64,000 nucleotides of DNA, from contig CM063502.1 in the NCBI GenBank assembly GCA_032207245.1, positions 48,849,404 through 48,913,403 on the forward strand, in the 5' to 3' direction. Each line of letters opens with the position of its first letter. Position 1 is the stretch's first letter. Positions 20,171-33,280 of this stretch are shown piece after piece. The DNA is from Pardosa pseudoannulata (lineage: Eukaryota; Arthropoda; Arachnida; Araneae; Lycosidae). The notes below the pieces were generated by a model. It was not told the origin of the DNA, made no database searches, and saw nothing but the letters and a program-made list of their open reading frames with translations. Made by a program: the position numbers and the translations under genes.

Positions 20171-21535
20171 GACATTGACAAAATGTGTGTAATGCCCATG
20201 ACGGCAAAATATAGCTAGTCGCAAAAAAGTGTTAATGTATTTCCTATTGCTTTATTACGAAATTCGAACTAGTTTTCATAAATAAGTGATGGTTTATGAA
20301 TTCGAAACTGCTAATATGAGAAGAAAGTTCTTTATCTAAGTTGTGGAAATTTCACAAAATGGTTATTAAAATCTAGAGCTTTTATCATATATTTCTAACT
20401 AACTAAACTGAAGATTTTTGCCGTATGAATTTTTATATGGACTATTAAAATGTAAAGCAACATTCTGCTTGTTTACCTTATATTTTTATTTTCAGAATAA
20501 CTCATTAATTTTTAACTCTCACTTAGCCTGTTTACGAATACCAATAACATAATTTATTTGAAAAATGAACGGAAATAAAATAGATTACGAAAAATGGACG
20601 TCATACATTCTAAATGCATGCCTGGTTCTTAAAACAATGAAAAAATGATTAGTTAAAGATTCCTCAAAATAAAATAAAGATTTCTGTTATGTAATTTTTT
20701 ATATGCACCATAATAATCGGCATCTTTGCTTTCGTAAGAATTCATTAATTTTTAACTTGCCCATTTAATCACGTGGTGTTTCCTTAAAAGCTTCAAAAAG
20801 TTTGAAATTTAAGTAATTATTCCCACAATGTATTGTTGGTAGCTGATCAATGAATGATTAGCGATACTGAAATTTAGTTGAGAGAAGAAAGGAAGTAAAA
20901 TAAGTGTCCTCTTAAATTGTGGTTGGATACCAAAATAAATTAAAAACTGTTCTCATTTATAAATGAGAATAAACGTGCACCACCTTTTATACGATTTTGC
21001 GTTAATTTTTCTTTCTTAATTATTCTCACGCTTTTTCTTTAAATGATTGCGATAACACCAGAAAAAAAAAATGATATTCAAAGATCTCACTGAAGACTCC
21101 ATTCTTCTCTAGAGTTTGTCATGTTTTTACGGGCAGTGAACTGGTCATGACCAAGGTTGTATTCAGCCTGTTCAACAACCGCTCGCGTGAGGTGAATGTA
21201 TATTTTGACTGGCTTTTTTCTCCAGATAAAGAAGTTTCGATGAAGTTCATTAACAGCCAGTATATCTCATTTTTTTGCACTTTATCTTTACACTCTGATT
21301 ATGATCTTTAAAAATAAGCAAAAATTGTTTACAACGGAGTTGGGAAAATATGCTGTTGGCTTTTTTTATATATTTTTTTTATTTTGGTATGAGATAATGG
21401 CATCTACTGCAACTTCTTATTATCTGCCATCAGTATAAAAGGTTTCTCTAGTTTCGAACTAATCAATAATTCATTCCCAGAATATTAAGTATGATTGCCT
21501 TTAAAAATGACATATCGTTTTTAGTAGTCCAATCT
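20171..21535. other. Intergenic, nothing recognised
   Basis: AT-rich sequence without ORF, repeat boundaries or RNA motifs that I can support. Confidence 0.35.
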
Positions 21536-21904
21536 CGGGAATTCTTCAGGAGATTGTCCCCACTGTCAATGTCAAAGAACTTGACGATAATTATTTCCGA
21601 AATTCTCACAGGAGAGATAAATTTAATGCTCTTAGAGTCAGTAAAGACAATATTGAAATCAAGAGTCAATTTTTATTTATGACACTCTTTTATTTAATTC
21701 CCATTGTATATCAGTCGAGGTATAAGTACTGTAATATATGGCTAACTTTCCGATTTCCAGATGAACTGAAATTTTGCCCATATCTTTGAAGACAATTCAT
21801 AAATCAATCATAAAATTACCCATCTATTGATTACTGAATTCATTTTCATAACCATCGCATTTCTAACGCAGTTATACTCTTTCTTCACACTTTTGCATAA
21901 GAAT

Positions 21905-21966
21905 TGATGGTTCGATGGTAAAATGCTCGGCTTGCGAGGTGGCTGCCCATGTTCGATTCCTGAATT
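21905..21966 (+). other. tRNA-like segment (probable SINE head)
   Basis: GGTTCGATGGTAAAATGCTC resembles a pol III A box and TGTTCGATTCCTG a B box, at tRNA-like spacing. There is no acceptor stem, so this is not a functional tRNA. Confidence 0.4.
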
Positions 21967-22289
21967 GATAATTGTTTTCTGACTACAGGTTGATGTATTT
22001 TCGTCAAACGGTGTCAAATTTATTCTTATATTGCTGTTCATCTTTCATGATAATACCACTTCATGCTTCTCTGTTTGATTAAAAATTATTAGGTTCAAGA
22101 CGAATCAGCATCTTAACTTTATCAGTACACAATAAAGAGAAAAGCATCTATTTTAATTAAAAAATAAATAAAGATACGTATTTTATACCATTTAAAACCA
22201 TTCTGTATCACTGATGGCCTAACATTATTTCATGTTAAAAAAAATCCCTAGTAAAAAGGAAAATCTTTCCGTCATATATAATCAGCCAA

Positions 22290-22385
22290 ACTCTGTCTGA
22301 ATGGGTAGGGTGTTATATTTCAGTGCTGGAGTTTGTGGGTTTAAATCTCACTGTTGGTTACTCTTAACTACTCTTGTTTTGCAGT
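22290..22385 (+). mobile_element. Family A SINE, partial and diverged
   Basis: CTGAATGGGTAGGGTGTT, then GAGTTTGTGGGTTTAAATCTC match the head and B-box region of family A. The body is lost except for CTCTTGTTTTGCA. Confidence 0.55.
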
Positions 22386-22779
22386 TCAACTTTTGAAACT
22401 CTAAGAAATTGTCGCAGCTGTCGATGTCAAAGAACTTAATGATCTTTTCATCTCCAAAGTGCCAAAAGGCGATCGGAATTTCAATCTTTTAGAGTCAACG
22501 AACGACAACTTTGAAATTATATGTCACTCTTATTTGTTTGAACATTGTTAATCCCACTTCATGCTTCCCTGTCCGATGGAAAAATGGGTTGTAGACGAGT
22601 CAGTATATTGATTTTATTAGGGAACAATAAGGATGTATTTGAATTAAATATGAATATTATGAGCTAGAAGTACTGTATACCATTATATAGTGTACCGTTT
22701 TAAACCATTGTGTTGTACTATCGATATTATTCCCACCCTTATACATTATCTCTTACTAAAACTGATAATTTTTCCTTCC

Positions 22780-23240
22780 TCTCTAACGGCTCCTACACAC
22801 TATGATCTCTTGCAAGCCATTACTACCGCCTGGAGGGGGTATGGCTTATCGAGGTCGATGATGATAGACGATAAAATGGCCTTGGCGAAGGATGGCTTCG
22901 GAAGCAATTTTTCTAAAAAAAAAATCAAAGGAAGCCAGATGCGCAACTAAAGTGCGCAGTAGACCCTATGGGCGAATCCACGCGCTCGGCTCATTTAGTG
23001 GCCCAGTGTGTGAATGCAGCCCGTAAACCATCATCCAAGTTGACTATCAGGAAGTGGTGAACAATTGGCTATAGTGGGGAGGCTACATTAGATTATCAAT
23101 AAGGAAAATTGGCTGGGGGTAGAGAAGGGAATCGGGAGTAAAAATTCCTGTACTCTCTTGAGTATGAAAACATTGTGGTGATTCGCCAGCGTAGCATATC
23201 AGCCTATTGGTAGATGCCCTATATTCGTAATTGCTGTCGA
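22780..23240. repeat. Less AT-rich unclassified segment
   Basis: This stretch (for example TGGCCTTGGCGAAGGATGG and CGAATCCACGCGCTCGGC) stands out in composition but has no long frame, terminal repeats or recognised motifs. It is probably an old repeat or exon relic. Confidence 0.3.
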
Positions 23241-23577
23241 TAGATGATGCCACCAAATTTTAATGTTCTTAATTATTATCTTTTTAACTAATTATAATTT
23301 TGAAATTTAAATTGTCAAAATTAATCATCTTGGATTATTTTCAACCTCCTGGTACTTTTGGCATTTTGAGTTCGGTGGATCGTGAGAAGATAGCCTGACA
23401 TACATGCATAAATAAATTTGCTAACACTCGAATTTTAATGATGTAGATTCCCCTACCTTAATCAACTATTTTCTCTGCTCAATGGAATCTAGATGTTCTG
23501 CACATAAAAATTTTTTTTTTCTATTTGAATTATAAAAAAAATTAATTTTGGCGATTCATACAGTTTTTATCATGTAT

Positions 23578-23698
23578 AAACGTCTAGTCTTAAAACCTTG
23601 TTAATAAAAAGGTTTAAGACTAGACGTTTAACCTTGTTATTAACCTTTAAGCCTTGTTAATTAAACCTTTTTATTAACCTTTAACAAACCTTGTTAAC
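23578..23698. repeat. Inverted repeat followed by AACCTTGTTA repeats
   Basis: AAACGTCTAGTCTTAAAACC at 23578-23597 (arm to 23599) pairs with AAGGTTTAAGACTAGACGTTT-type sequence at 23609-23629 with a single indel. Several direct and inverted copies of AACCTTGTTA and TTAACCTTTAA follow up to 23698. Confidence 0.8.
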
Positions 23699-23699
23699 A

Positions 23700-24725
23700 T
23701 ACAAAATGCAGAAAATAGAGCCACTAACGGAAAATTGTGTATTTTTCTTTAAAATGTGTTCTTTTAGGTAAGTAAACTCGTAAACAAATCTATACATCTA
23801 AAATCGATGAAATTCCGTATGAATATTTCTGTAGTAATATTTCACTCGTTTAATATAATTTAATTTTTTTATAAACATTGTTCATTTTATTAATCCTTTT
23901 TATAAGGAAAATGACTTCTTTTCTAAGATTTCAAGTTTTTTAAATTAAACATATTATATAAACTTTTATATTCACTGTAATAACATAAACACTAGTAAAC
24001 ATAAATGCAAATGCATTTTTGTTCATAGTAAAGTATTCCTTATGGTTTTTATGAAAAATAATTAAAATTACTTATGAATTATTATATATTAGAATGATGA
24101 TGTTTCAATGATTATGTTTCAATTGCAATACAATGATAAAATTATTTTACCATTATGTAACTTTCAGGGGGAGGATTTTCATGAATATAATGTTTTATAA
24201 AACAAAATTTTTCTCATCTTGTGTTCTTAGGAACGTCTCCGTTATTTTAAAAGTACTTTACTTTTTATTTGGATATCTGTCGAAAAATTTTGATCTTTAA
24301 TTTGAGTAGAAATTTTTCACTAATTTAATTTATTAAAAAATTCTTTTAGCTCATATACATTTTTCAGTAAAAATAATCAGTCATAAGTCCTACAACAAAA
24401 ATTCTGACGTAATTTGACCACAGAAAATTTTTTACTTTCAGTCTTCCAATAAGTACGGGGATCAATAATATTTTTTCACGGGAACCTTCAAAATTCAAAC
24501 AATAAAAATTAATGAATCTTGATTTTTATAGTTACAGTTTGGGTATATATGTGAATATTGCAATATAGTTTTCAAAGATTTATTTAAAATAAAATCCAGT
24601 TATAACAGTCAATAGCCATTATCACTAAGCAAAGTATTCATTATAATAACCTTTATTTGATTCAGCATAAAATAAAAATTTCTACTCAACTGAGAATGAA
24701 TTCTTACAGGTGATTTTAATAATGT
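23700..24725. other. Intergenic, nothing recognised
   Basis: Very AT-rich. No gene or repeat family assigned. Confidence 0.35.
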
Positions 24726-25310
24726 TTTAGCTTAAACATAGTTTTATCATTTCAATGCCTATATTTTTAAAAATAACATAAAACAGGAAATTCCCTTAAC
24801 CAAAAGATAACTTTTGGAAAATGTATATTAGAAATTTTTATAACAAATTGAAGCTAATTATACTTTTTTCTATAAACCTAAAAGTTTAAAAGTTTCTGAT
24901 ATTTTAAAATTAAAAAAATCAGAAATTGCAAATTTAAATAAACTAGAATTTACCCTGTATAAAATAAAATATATAGTTCGTATTTATGTAATTAAGGTTT
25001 TCAATAAAATATATAATTAGCTTTTATTTGGTATGAAAAATTAGTTTCTAATTCACATACTTCAAAAGTTATTTTGCTGGTAAGTGGATTTGTAATATTT
25101 TAACTTGGTACATATATTTTGGGATTTAAAAAATACATTTGTTCAAATGACAAAACTAAATAATATTTAAAAAGATTGACTCTTATTTATACTATAAGAG
25201 TAACTTTATTCTAAACAGATCAGAACTATTTATTTTTTAATCAAATATAGGTTATTCTAATGAAAAGTTTAAGCTTAAACGGTATTATGTCCCCATAATG
25301 TACACAAATT
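24726..25310 (+). repeat. Dispersed AT-rich repeat D, copy 2
   Basis: Homologous to 15415-16030 in the same orientation. A further partial match at 57590-57800 shares the TGTAAACCTAAAATTTTACAG block, and shorter matches lie at 37445-37560 and 56290-56410. Confidence 0.55.
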
Positions 25311-25461
25311 TTCACATTAAAATAACATTATAAAACGCTAAAATAACTATTGATGAACATAAATGTTTTTATTGGATATAAACGAACATACACGTTCTTG
25401 AGTTTATGTTCGTAATACTATTAAACTAGAAATTTCTATAAACATTATTTAGCAAGTCAAA

Positions 25462-25632
25462 CATAACCGAATGGGTAGGAAGCTGCTCTTTGATAATGCA
25501 ATTCGTGGGTTCGGATTCCATTGCTGGCATAGGTATTCGTAGAAGTTCGTGGAATAGATTTTATGCAGTACGTCCCAGTTTCACTAGCCCTCGTGTAACA
25601 AAGTAGTAGGCCCTAGTTTTCCAGACCAATCC
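25462..25632 (+). mobile_element. Family A SINE
   Basis: ACCGAATGGGTAGGAAGCTG, then TTCGTGGGTTCGGATTCCAT (B box), GTCCCAGTTTCACTAGCCC and CTCGTGTAACAAAGTAGTAG. Confidence 0.8.
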
Positions 25633-26099
25633 AAACAGTAATTTACTAGATGCTGTACAACTGGTAAATATATGTACAAAAAATCATACTTTCTGAAACC
25701 AAACCAATGATATTTAATATTTTTTTCATGCTTCTTAAACTATTGAGCTATTAAACGTTTTACAAAATATTTGTTATCCGATGTTATTTGTAAGGTGGAT
25801 CCTTTAACTCCAACAGGACCAATGTATATTCTTTCTGAAGTAGAAATTCTCAAAACACATAAAGCTTTCTATCAGTTTCAACTAAATAAGTAGCACCATC
25901 CATCAAAAGTAATGCACTTTAATGATTTTTCTTCATTCTAAAATCTTCACAAATGTTAAATGTACTATTTACTAGAGTATATGTCGATAAGGTAGTGTGT
26001 AAACATTAATGTCATCCTATACAGATGAGTTAGATTAAAAGTAATGAATGCATGTTCTCATTTTGTTATTGCAATAGTAAATATATCAAACAAAAAACT

Positions 26100-26563
26100 T
26101 TTGTAGCTTGTGATCCCATTATGATCCCAACATGAAACTTTGAGGATCAATTAACAATAATATGAGCAATTTTTGAGATTTTTTTCAAATTTTTAAAAAC
26201 TTGGCTTTTTGAGAAATTTAAATTTTAAATTTTAATTTAAATTTAAATTTTTAAAAAATTTTTCAATTCATCATGTGTTGTATATCATATGAAAGCCCAC
26301 TAAAAAAGGTTTAAAATAACACCTTGCACATATCTCTAGCTTAATTAGGTGAGTAGCAAGTGTAATTTAAAGGTATGCCGATTGTGTACTTTTTAGACAA
26401 ATCTGGCAACTTTAAAGCCTTATAACTCCCAAACGAATTATTATTTGAACATAAGATTTGGGAATTTCCTTTATTACCATGAAGTCACTTACTATACCAA
26501 ATTTAATCAAAATTGGAGGGGGTCAGGTAGAAACCTTGTGTTGATTTGGTATGGAATTACCCT
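26100..26563. repeat. Unclassified AT-rich repeat-like segment
   Basis: It contains CTTATAACTCCCAAACGAAT and AAAATTGGAGGGGGTCAGG, phrases I associate with non-coding repeats of arthropod genomes, plus AAATTTAAATTT-type palindromes. The class and exact ends are unknown. Confidence 0.3.
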
Positions 26564-26938
26564 GTAACAACAAGGTTTGTTTGTGGGTACAAAAATAACG
26601 GCATATACAAGAAAACGAAGCCGAATGTTCTTGTCTACTACATAGATTCTGTAAAAATTTAGACAAATAAAAACTAGTTTTTACATCAGTCGATGCGGGG
26701 CCACAGAACAGAAAAAAATTAAAACTATATACTACTATTTCTATTTAATTTTTCATATTTACGATACTATTATAAATTTATCCACTATTTATATATTTCT
26801 ATTTATGAATTATTTATATATTTCAATATAAAATAAGAAAAGTTGATTAAAAAATGAAGTAATTTTCGATCTATTGAGATTTAACTGAATAACTAAATTT
26901 ACACTCCTGCTGCAAAATGTACCCACACACAATGAGCT
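26564..26938 (-). mobile_element. TTAA-family MITE, second copy
   Basis: This is the reverse complement of the element at 61552-62026, with long near-identical stretches (for example TTTACGATACTATTATAAAT and CAAAAATAACGG). The outer ends are diverged or truncated, and a short internal segment differs. It is non-coding. Confidence 0.8.
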
Positions 26939-27530
26939 AATTTAATAATATATTATCATTTTAATTTTTATATAGCTTTATATTTAAAATTGTGGAGCCC
27001 TACTGCACGCAATCGGTTAAATCCGTTCATATCCAGCTCTGTTTACTTTCTTCTATACTATCTCACAAGGAAGTTTGCCTTGCAGAAAAAAATGCAAGCA
27101 ATTTAGTATGTATTCATCGTTGTTTTTTATTTTATGTAATTAAAAAATAAAAAAATCCATTCATCCAGCATTGTAGGCATGGTTTAACCAGTTTAAATAA
27201 ATACACATAGCTCATTTCTATAGCGAAGTTCCGCATTTTATTGCGAAGTTACCCCAAAGCATTCAAAACACGTTCTCAGGAATATGCAAGAAAAATTTGA
27301 GAGCAAGAATTTTAGAGATGCTTAAAGTGTTTCGAAGACAAACATAAAAATACATTTTACTTGTTGATAAACGTTCATATAGACGCATTATATTTCTATC
27401 TACATTTGTTATGCTGAGGTCAGTTGTAATATCTGTTCTGAATATGAGGATAGTGGGGAGATTATTAATTTGAAAGATATGAATTTAATTGGAAATATTT
27501 TTTGATTAAAAAAACAAAAAAATATATATT

Positions 27531-27546
27531 GATATATATATTTATA

Positions 27547-27616
<70 letters not shown>
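27531..27616. repeat. (TA)n microsatellite
   Basis: Almost pure TA dinucleotide repeat. Open frames reading (YI)n here are artefacts. Confidence 0.95.
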
Positions 27617-27618
<2 letters not shown>

Positions 27619-28727
27619 TGCATGATACCTTCAGAAAAAACACATATTTTCACACATTTCGTACACATGAATATAAGTGCTTCGGTAATGAAATATTTTT
27701 CTTAGTACGCGATAATATTGTAGAAACGAATGTATACATGTACGCAATCAACACAGCATTCAAATTTGAAAACTATCCTTTATTTATTCTTATCTTTTTA
27801 AGATTTTGCAGATTTAAATGATATTAGCTTCCGAGTATTTCAAGAATTGAATACATTAAAAAGTAGTAGTGTTTAATATTTTATGCATCTGGACACATGA
27901 TACATTTTTTCGTATTCAGAAATTTATATTTAGAAACTGTAAATTAATTTAATGTAATTTCTGATGCTAGCGTTTCTAACATCTCTTTTATATTCGGGAG
28001 CTAGAATTTTACTACTCAAAGCCAGCCGAAAGGTATATATCTTTTAAAATACTCCGGTTGTATGGTTCTGTTAATGTCCTCAAGGTGGAAAACTACGTAA
28101 GTTATTGAGAAAAGTGACAATACCCATGAGAACAATACCCATGACAATACCCATTTTACAAAACTTTGGGATTTGTTAAACCAAAATATAATTTTTATAG
28201 AAATCTCTCATAAGATTCAAATTATTTGTAAAATAATTATTTCCATTTGCAAATCATCTGACATATCCTCAACGCACATAAGTTTTATTCACTTACACGG
28301 TAGTAATTAATAAATTCGTTAAAGGCTTTTGTAAATTATATGATTATAAACTTTTACAGTTTTAATCGCATTAATAATTCCGAAATTTAAACCCGTTGTT
28401 GTAGAACTTTTCTTCTTTATATGATTTATGTGCATCAAAATATTGCATACTGGGCCGCAGGTTCACCATCACTGGTAAAAATAATACTCTAATTACGACC
28501 GTGAGAAGATTCCTTTCAGTTTTGTACCCACCCATATTTATCCCGTTGGCGCCTCGAGTCTGAATTCGAAACACAATCATAAATACGAGAGGACTACATC
28601 CATCATGCATATGAATAGAAAATTGGAAAACAAATCTTTTATTGCTGGCCTAATGATAATACCCTTAAAGCATGTCCCAAATGGTAAAAATTATAGTTGT
28701 TCATATTTTCCGATGCCATCTATCCGG

Positions 28728-28785
28728 TCTAATTAGCCCTGGCATTGCATGAAGAAATTGACCGTAGAGCTCCAAACAAACTAAT
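28728..28785 (+). mobile_element. Family A SINE 3' fragment
   Basis: CCGGTCTAATTAGCCCTGGC, then GACCGTAGAGCTCCAAAC: the tail of family A only. Confidence 0.6.
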
Positions 28786-28789
28786 GTCA

Positions 28790-31415
28790 TCTATCAAAGA
28801 AAATTACTATTAACCAGAGAAGTGACAGTGGAAAAAAACAGTTGAAGTTCCTTTGCCTCGGAAAAGAAAAGAAGTTAATCCCGGTCTGCCGATGTAAACA
28901 GGTTCGCGATTCACTTTCGATGGAAGAAGAAAAGAAGTGAACTCAACTAGTTCTGACTACAAATCTCGCTTTAAAAAAAACGAGAAAACTAAAAGCGAAC
29001 GTTGACACGTGTCTTTAACTCATGCTTTTACCCTCGAGTTTTATTCTTTCGATTCGTTAAAAAGAATGCGAACATGAATAAAAAAACAAACTTTCGCCAA
29101 TTCTGGCAAAATATTTCTCAGGAATAGACAGAGCTCTCTATTTCAAAGTAACAGTAATTTTAGGATATCTTTTGTTCAGTTGAAAGTGTAGGGCCATAGG
29201 GGATTTTTAAAGCCAACATTTTTTGCAGACAATCACGCATATATCTTTAAGAGCTTTCCATACAAAACTTTATCGTTTCCAGTAATCACTGCCGTTACTT
29301 ATAAACAAGATAATGAATTAAGTGCAAATTCATTTCAGAAAGCATTGCTTGACATTTAATGGAAAACCTTGAAAAACACTTGAACTTCAGTTTTTCTTAA
29401 GCAGAGCCTTATTAATAAAGAAAAAACCCCCGCATGAGATGAAATTGAATGTTTCCGCTACTTAAAAGGAATGTTTATTTTATGCCTATCATTTATTGAT
29501 TATTGAAAGGTAGACTGTTTTAATACTTTCGTTTGGAGGGAGGGAGGGTTGTTCAGCCTTATGTTGAAATATGTCAAGAATAAATTAGCTTGCACAAAGA
29601 CGGAAGGTTTTTGTGTTCAACCCCCCCCCCCCCCCATGGACCAATACAGAGACAAAATGGCCTTAAATATTTAAATTTTAATATAAAGATTACGTTTTGT
29701 ATTACAATATGACACTTGTATTATATTTTTATCAAAGTATAATATACTACGCACTTGTATTATATTAGAAATAATATATAGCCCGTCATATGACGGGATC
29801 AGTAAAATTTTTAATTTTCCAGAATTGTAAAGTACCCTATGAGGCAGGTAAAAAAAATAGTTTATTTTTTGGCTGAGAATTATCCAGTACACAATCAATA
29901 ATTTGTTTATCTTCATGCTCCTCTAAAGCCTCTCGATACTGTGAATGCAGTTTAGAATCCCATTAAATTCATGTAGAAAGATAATTCAAAGTTTTCTTAG
30001 CTACGTCGAAATTATCGTTAAGTTCTACCCAATTTTTTTTGCCACAGTAATTAATGGAAGTAAAGGAATGAAACTATCATTTCCACTACACCCTGGAGGT
30101 AGATAGAATTTTTTGTTAATACCAGTGTTAAAATTTTCATTACAAGAAAACATAATTGATGATTAAATTTAAAATTATCATATATGTACCTAATCTATTA
30201 TTTAAGCAAAAAAAGAAAATTATTTACGTAATATCTAAGTTCAGTGATAACACGTATAAAAATAATCTAGATGATATTTAAATAATTTAAAATAAGAAAT
30301 GATTAAATGAGAAGGTTAAAGAAAGAACGTCATAATGCTAAAAAATGTTGTTTTTACATAATTATTATGTGATAAATTGATAAATTCAATCGCCTGCTCA
30401 TAACTGGGGAAAATAGGGCTTGAAATGATGGCATTAAACGCTCAAAAAGGGGTGGATTTCGAACGTTTTAAAGACGACAGTATTTTTCGCTGTGATATGA
30501 AGCATATTCATACCAATTTATTTTAGAATTGGAACGATGGTTTAGGAGAAGATAAACTGTACTCGCTTTGAATTTTGCTAACCCTAACTCATCAATAATC
30601 CAATATGGATGCCTCTACCCATTCCAGGTCCAACCACTTCATAAATTCGACATTTTTGTGTGTAAAATTAATTTAAGCACATCCCATTCACTACAAGACA
30701 TAATGTAAGATTCGGTGACACCAATATCACGAGTAATGCTTTTTATTTAGTTTAAATAAGATAACATTAAGCAAACTTTAAATTCAACTGCATCACATTT
30801 ATTTATTTTCATTACTACTACCAGCACCTGTATAACGTAACTGAAATCTCATTTACATATACTTTTGGAATAAAGGTATAAGGTTCTGACTGTTAATATT
30901 TTCCTAAGGTGCCGTGATTCTTAGAAGTTTGAAAATTACTGCACATAAAACGTACTATTCTAAAAGTTCTGGTATATAACCTGGACTATCTCCCAGTTAT
31001 GGTACTTGTCAACATGTCTTCCACTTACTCAAATTAAACAATGGAGTGGTAGTTAGGCACAGTTAGAATCAGCATTTCTAGTTTGGTCCACTAATACTCG
31101 ATTGTGCTAATATGAAATGGATTTGAAAGTCATAGAGGGACATAATACCACTAAAATCACCCCACATGCAGTAACAAATAATCACTTTTCAGACCTTGTT
31201 ACATCTCAGAGTATTAGCCTGTTGGTATACATCCAAATACTCGGAGAAAACTGTTTTCGGAGTGAGATAAATTTGCTCTGTAAGTGATGTTCACTAACCA
31301 GGGGAAATGCAGTCCTTTACATAACACCACCTTTTCTTCACTGGCGTGATATAGCAGAAAGTGCGATACATTGGACAAAGCTATTTGCTTCTTAGTAGGG
31401 TAGCGTACGGAAGAC
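28790..31415. other. Intergenic, nothing firm
   Basis: AT-rich DNA. A pure C15 run lies at 29621-29635. No gene model can be supported. Confidence 0.35.
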
Positions 31416-31420
31416 GAGAG

Positions 31421-31775
31421 CCTTGGTAGCTCAGTTGGTAAAGGCAACGGTCTCATAACTGAGAGATTGCAGGTTTGGAGCCCGGAGCCGGCCTAAGATC
31501 CACCGTGTTCGTTAAAGGTGACAGAGACACGTAAAATATGTTCGTGGTCACAATATCCTCCAAGTTCTCAATCAACACCTCTGGATGTGGCAGGCCAAGT
31601 CTATAGGTCTTCTTGGTCTCTGCTTCAAAATTACGAGGATCCACTTGCGCATAAGTCGTGCTTTCACCTGTGTGGGACTCGTTATAAACAAAAAGCGCAC
31701 CCCTTTGCCTTAAAACGAGTAGACTCTGGCTTAATTGTATTTGGTTTCACCAAGTGGCATAAGTCAACAACAACA
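31421..31775 (+). mobile_element. Family B SINE, subfamily 1, well preserved
   Basis: The head is TTGGTAGCTCAGTTGGTAAA and GGCAACGGTCTCATAACTGA, with B box GGTTTGGAGCCC. The body is CGTGTTCGTTAAAGGTGAC, GTTCGTGGTCACAATATCC and GTGGCAGGCCAAG. The 3' half is shared with 17601 (TTACGAGGATCCACTTG, GCGCACCCCTTTGCCTT). It gives an uninterrupted comparison across the mariner insertion point of the copy at 19027. Confidence 0.85.
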
Positions 31776-31859
31776 ACGGGAGACGAAGGGGGTGTCGTCC
31801 TAGGCAGCAATTTGCTAAGCGCAGCAAAATCGCTATTGCTGAATATGATTTTAAATTAG

Positions 31860-33095
31860 ACATATAATAAAGTTGATGTTATTAATGGTTTTCTTCTGTG
31901 AAAAGAAGTTTATCATATTGCAACAATCAGTAGTGTTCAAATAATATCCATCATAAACTTTTAAGTAATAATATTGCTTTAGATAATAATTTAATTTTAA
32001 AATTCAAAATATATTTTCACAATCAAATTTTATTTTCTATTTTGTGAGAATTTTACACCTTAGAGAAAAAAACTCTATGCAGCTTAATATTTTCCATCTA
32101 CCGAAATTTTTATCCTTATAAATTTAGAAGCCATTTTCAGGAGGAGGGCCAGAATAAACTTCTAACTTTCAAACTGACACTCTTGGAATAAAGTAATATA
32201 GTCAATGAGAACAAGGATAATTTACAGCTACTTACCCACCCACTTTATGCTTAGATAAATATCTAATTTTTTAAGAAGATTAAAGTCTTTAACATTCAAT
32301 ACGACAATAACGATTTCATGCTTACCCATTTCTATCATACGAGGGTCAATCTGAAATATTTAAGATGCGACTAAATTGTACAAATTATACTTACCAAATT
32401 TTAGTAAATCAAAGTAATTCTTTCCAACATCAATGTACATTTAAAGGCGAATTTCCCGAAGTTCAAAAACCTCAAACCATCCATTTCTTGAAATCAATGC
32501 AAAATATGATTTTATAACCTCATCAATCTTATCTCCGAAATGAAAATTGTAACCACTATCACTTCGATGTGTTTTTGTTCGCTAAATTTAATTGTCAATC
32601 TTACCGTATTAGAAGAGCACGAGTCTCCTTATATTAACTACTTATAGAATTGGTGGAGGACATTTAATGGTGTACAATTAGCTGTAAATGTCTTCCGTCC
32701 CTCTAACTTGATAGCTCGAGTCCTGTACTGTGGAAGAAAACGGCATACGTTACTTTTTCAATGCTCGTTGTCTTTTCACCATTATTCGTTTGGAGTTATC
32801 TTCGAAAACCCATACATTACTTTCTTGACGTGATGGAATATAAGAAAACGGCATGTCTCATCATCAGTTATAAATTTATTAAATATTAAAAAATTGCCAC
32901 CTTATCAGCTTAAGAAATAATATGTAAAATGGTAATGACGATAGTGAATTCGTCAAAGTGCTCATATGTCAAGTTTGCCAAAATATAAGAACCTTACTAA
33001 TTTGATAATACAAATTGAAAGATAGAAAAAAAATTATAATCAATACCTTACTTTCCTGACGCATTAAATAAATAAAAACTATTTCAGAATTTAGA
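31860..33095. other. Intergenic, nothing recognised
   Basis: AT-rich, no repeats or coding signal seen. Confidence 0.35.
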
Positions 33096-33100
33096 AATGC

Positions 33101-33280
33101 CGGACTGTGCTGAATGGATTGGGCGCTGCTCTTCATCATCGGAGTTCGGGGGTTCAAAACACATTGCTGGCCTGGATGCTCGTAACCGTTCGTAATTGGA
33201 TTTAAGTAGTAGTTTACTGTTACGTTATCCCTCGTGGAGCAAAAGAGTGGACTGTAGTGCTCCAAATTAAACCAAACTAA
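33101..33280 (+). mobile_element. Family A SINE
   Basis: GCTGAATGGATTGGGCGCTG, GGAGTTCGGGGGTTCAAAAC, CCTCGTGGAGCAAAAGAGTG and GTGCTCCAAATTAAACCAAA. Full length, moderately diverged. Confidence 0.8.

Larger units (their letters stand above)
21540..22735. repeat. Diverged two-part duplication with an insertion in one copy
   Basis: Block alpha at 21540-21700 (GTCAATGTCAAAGAACTTGA, CTTAGAGTCAGTAAAGACAA) recurs at 22400-22545 (GTCGATGTCAAAGAACTTAA, TTAGAGTCAACGAACGACAA). Block beta at 22050-22220 (CCACTTCATGCTTCTCTGT, ACGAATCAGCAT, TTTAAAACCATT) recurs at 22553-22735 (CCACTTCATGCTTCCCTGT). In the right copy alpha and beta are adjacent. In the left copy about 350 bp separate them, including a tRNA-like segment. 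Confidence 0.6.

Noticed and set aside
31453..31859. ORFs of 60-110 codons over the SINEs (for example 4366-4560, 31453-31644, 31518-31859, 43569-43799, 59962-60144)
   Set aside because: They are frames through family A or B SINE copies, and similar frames recur wherever the SINE does.
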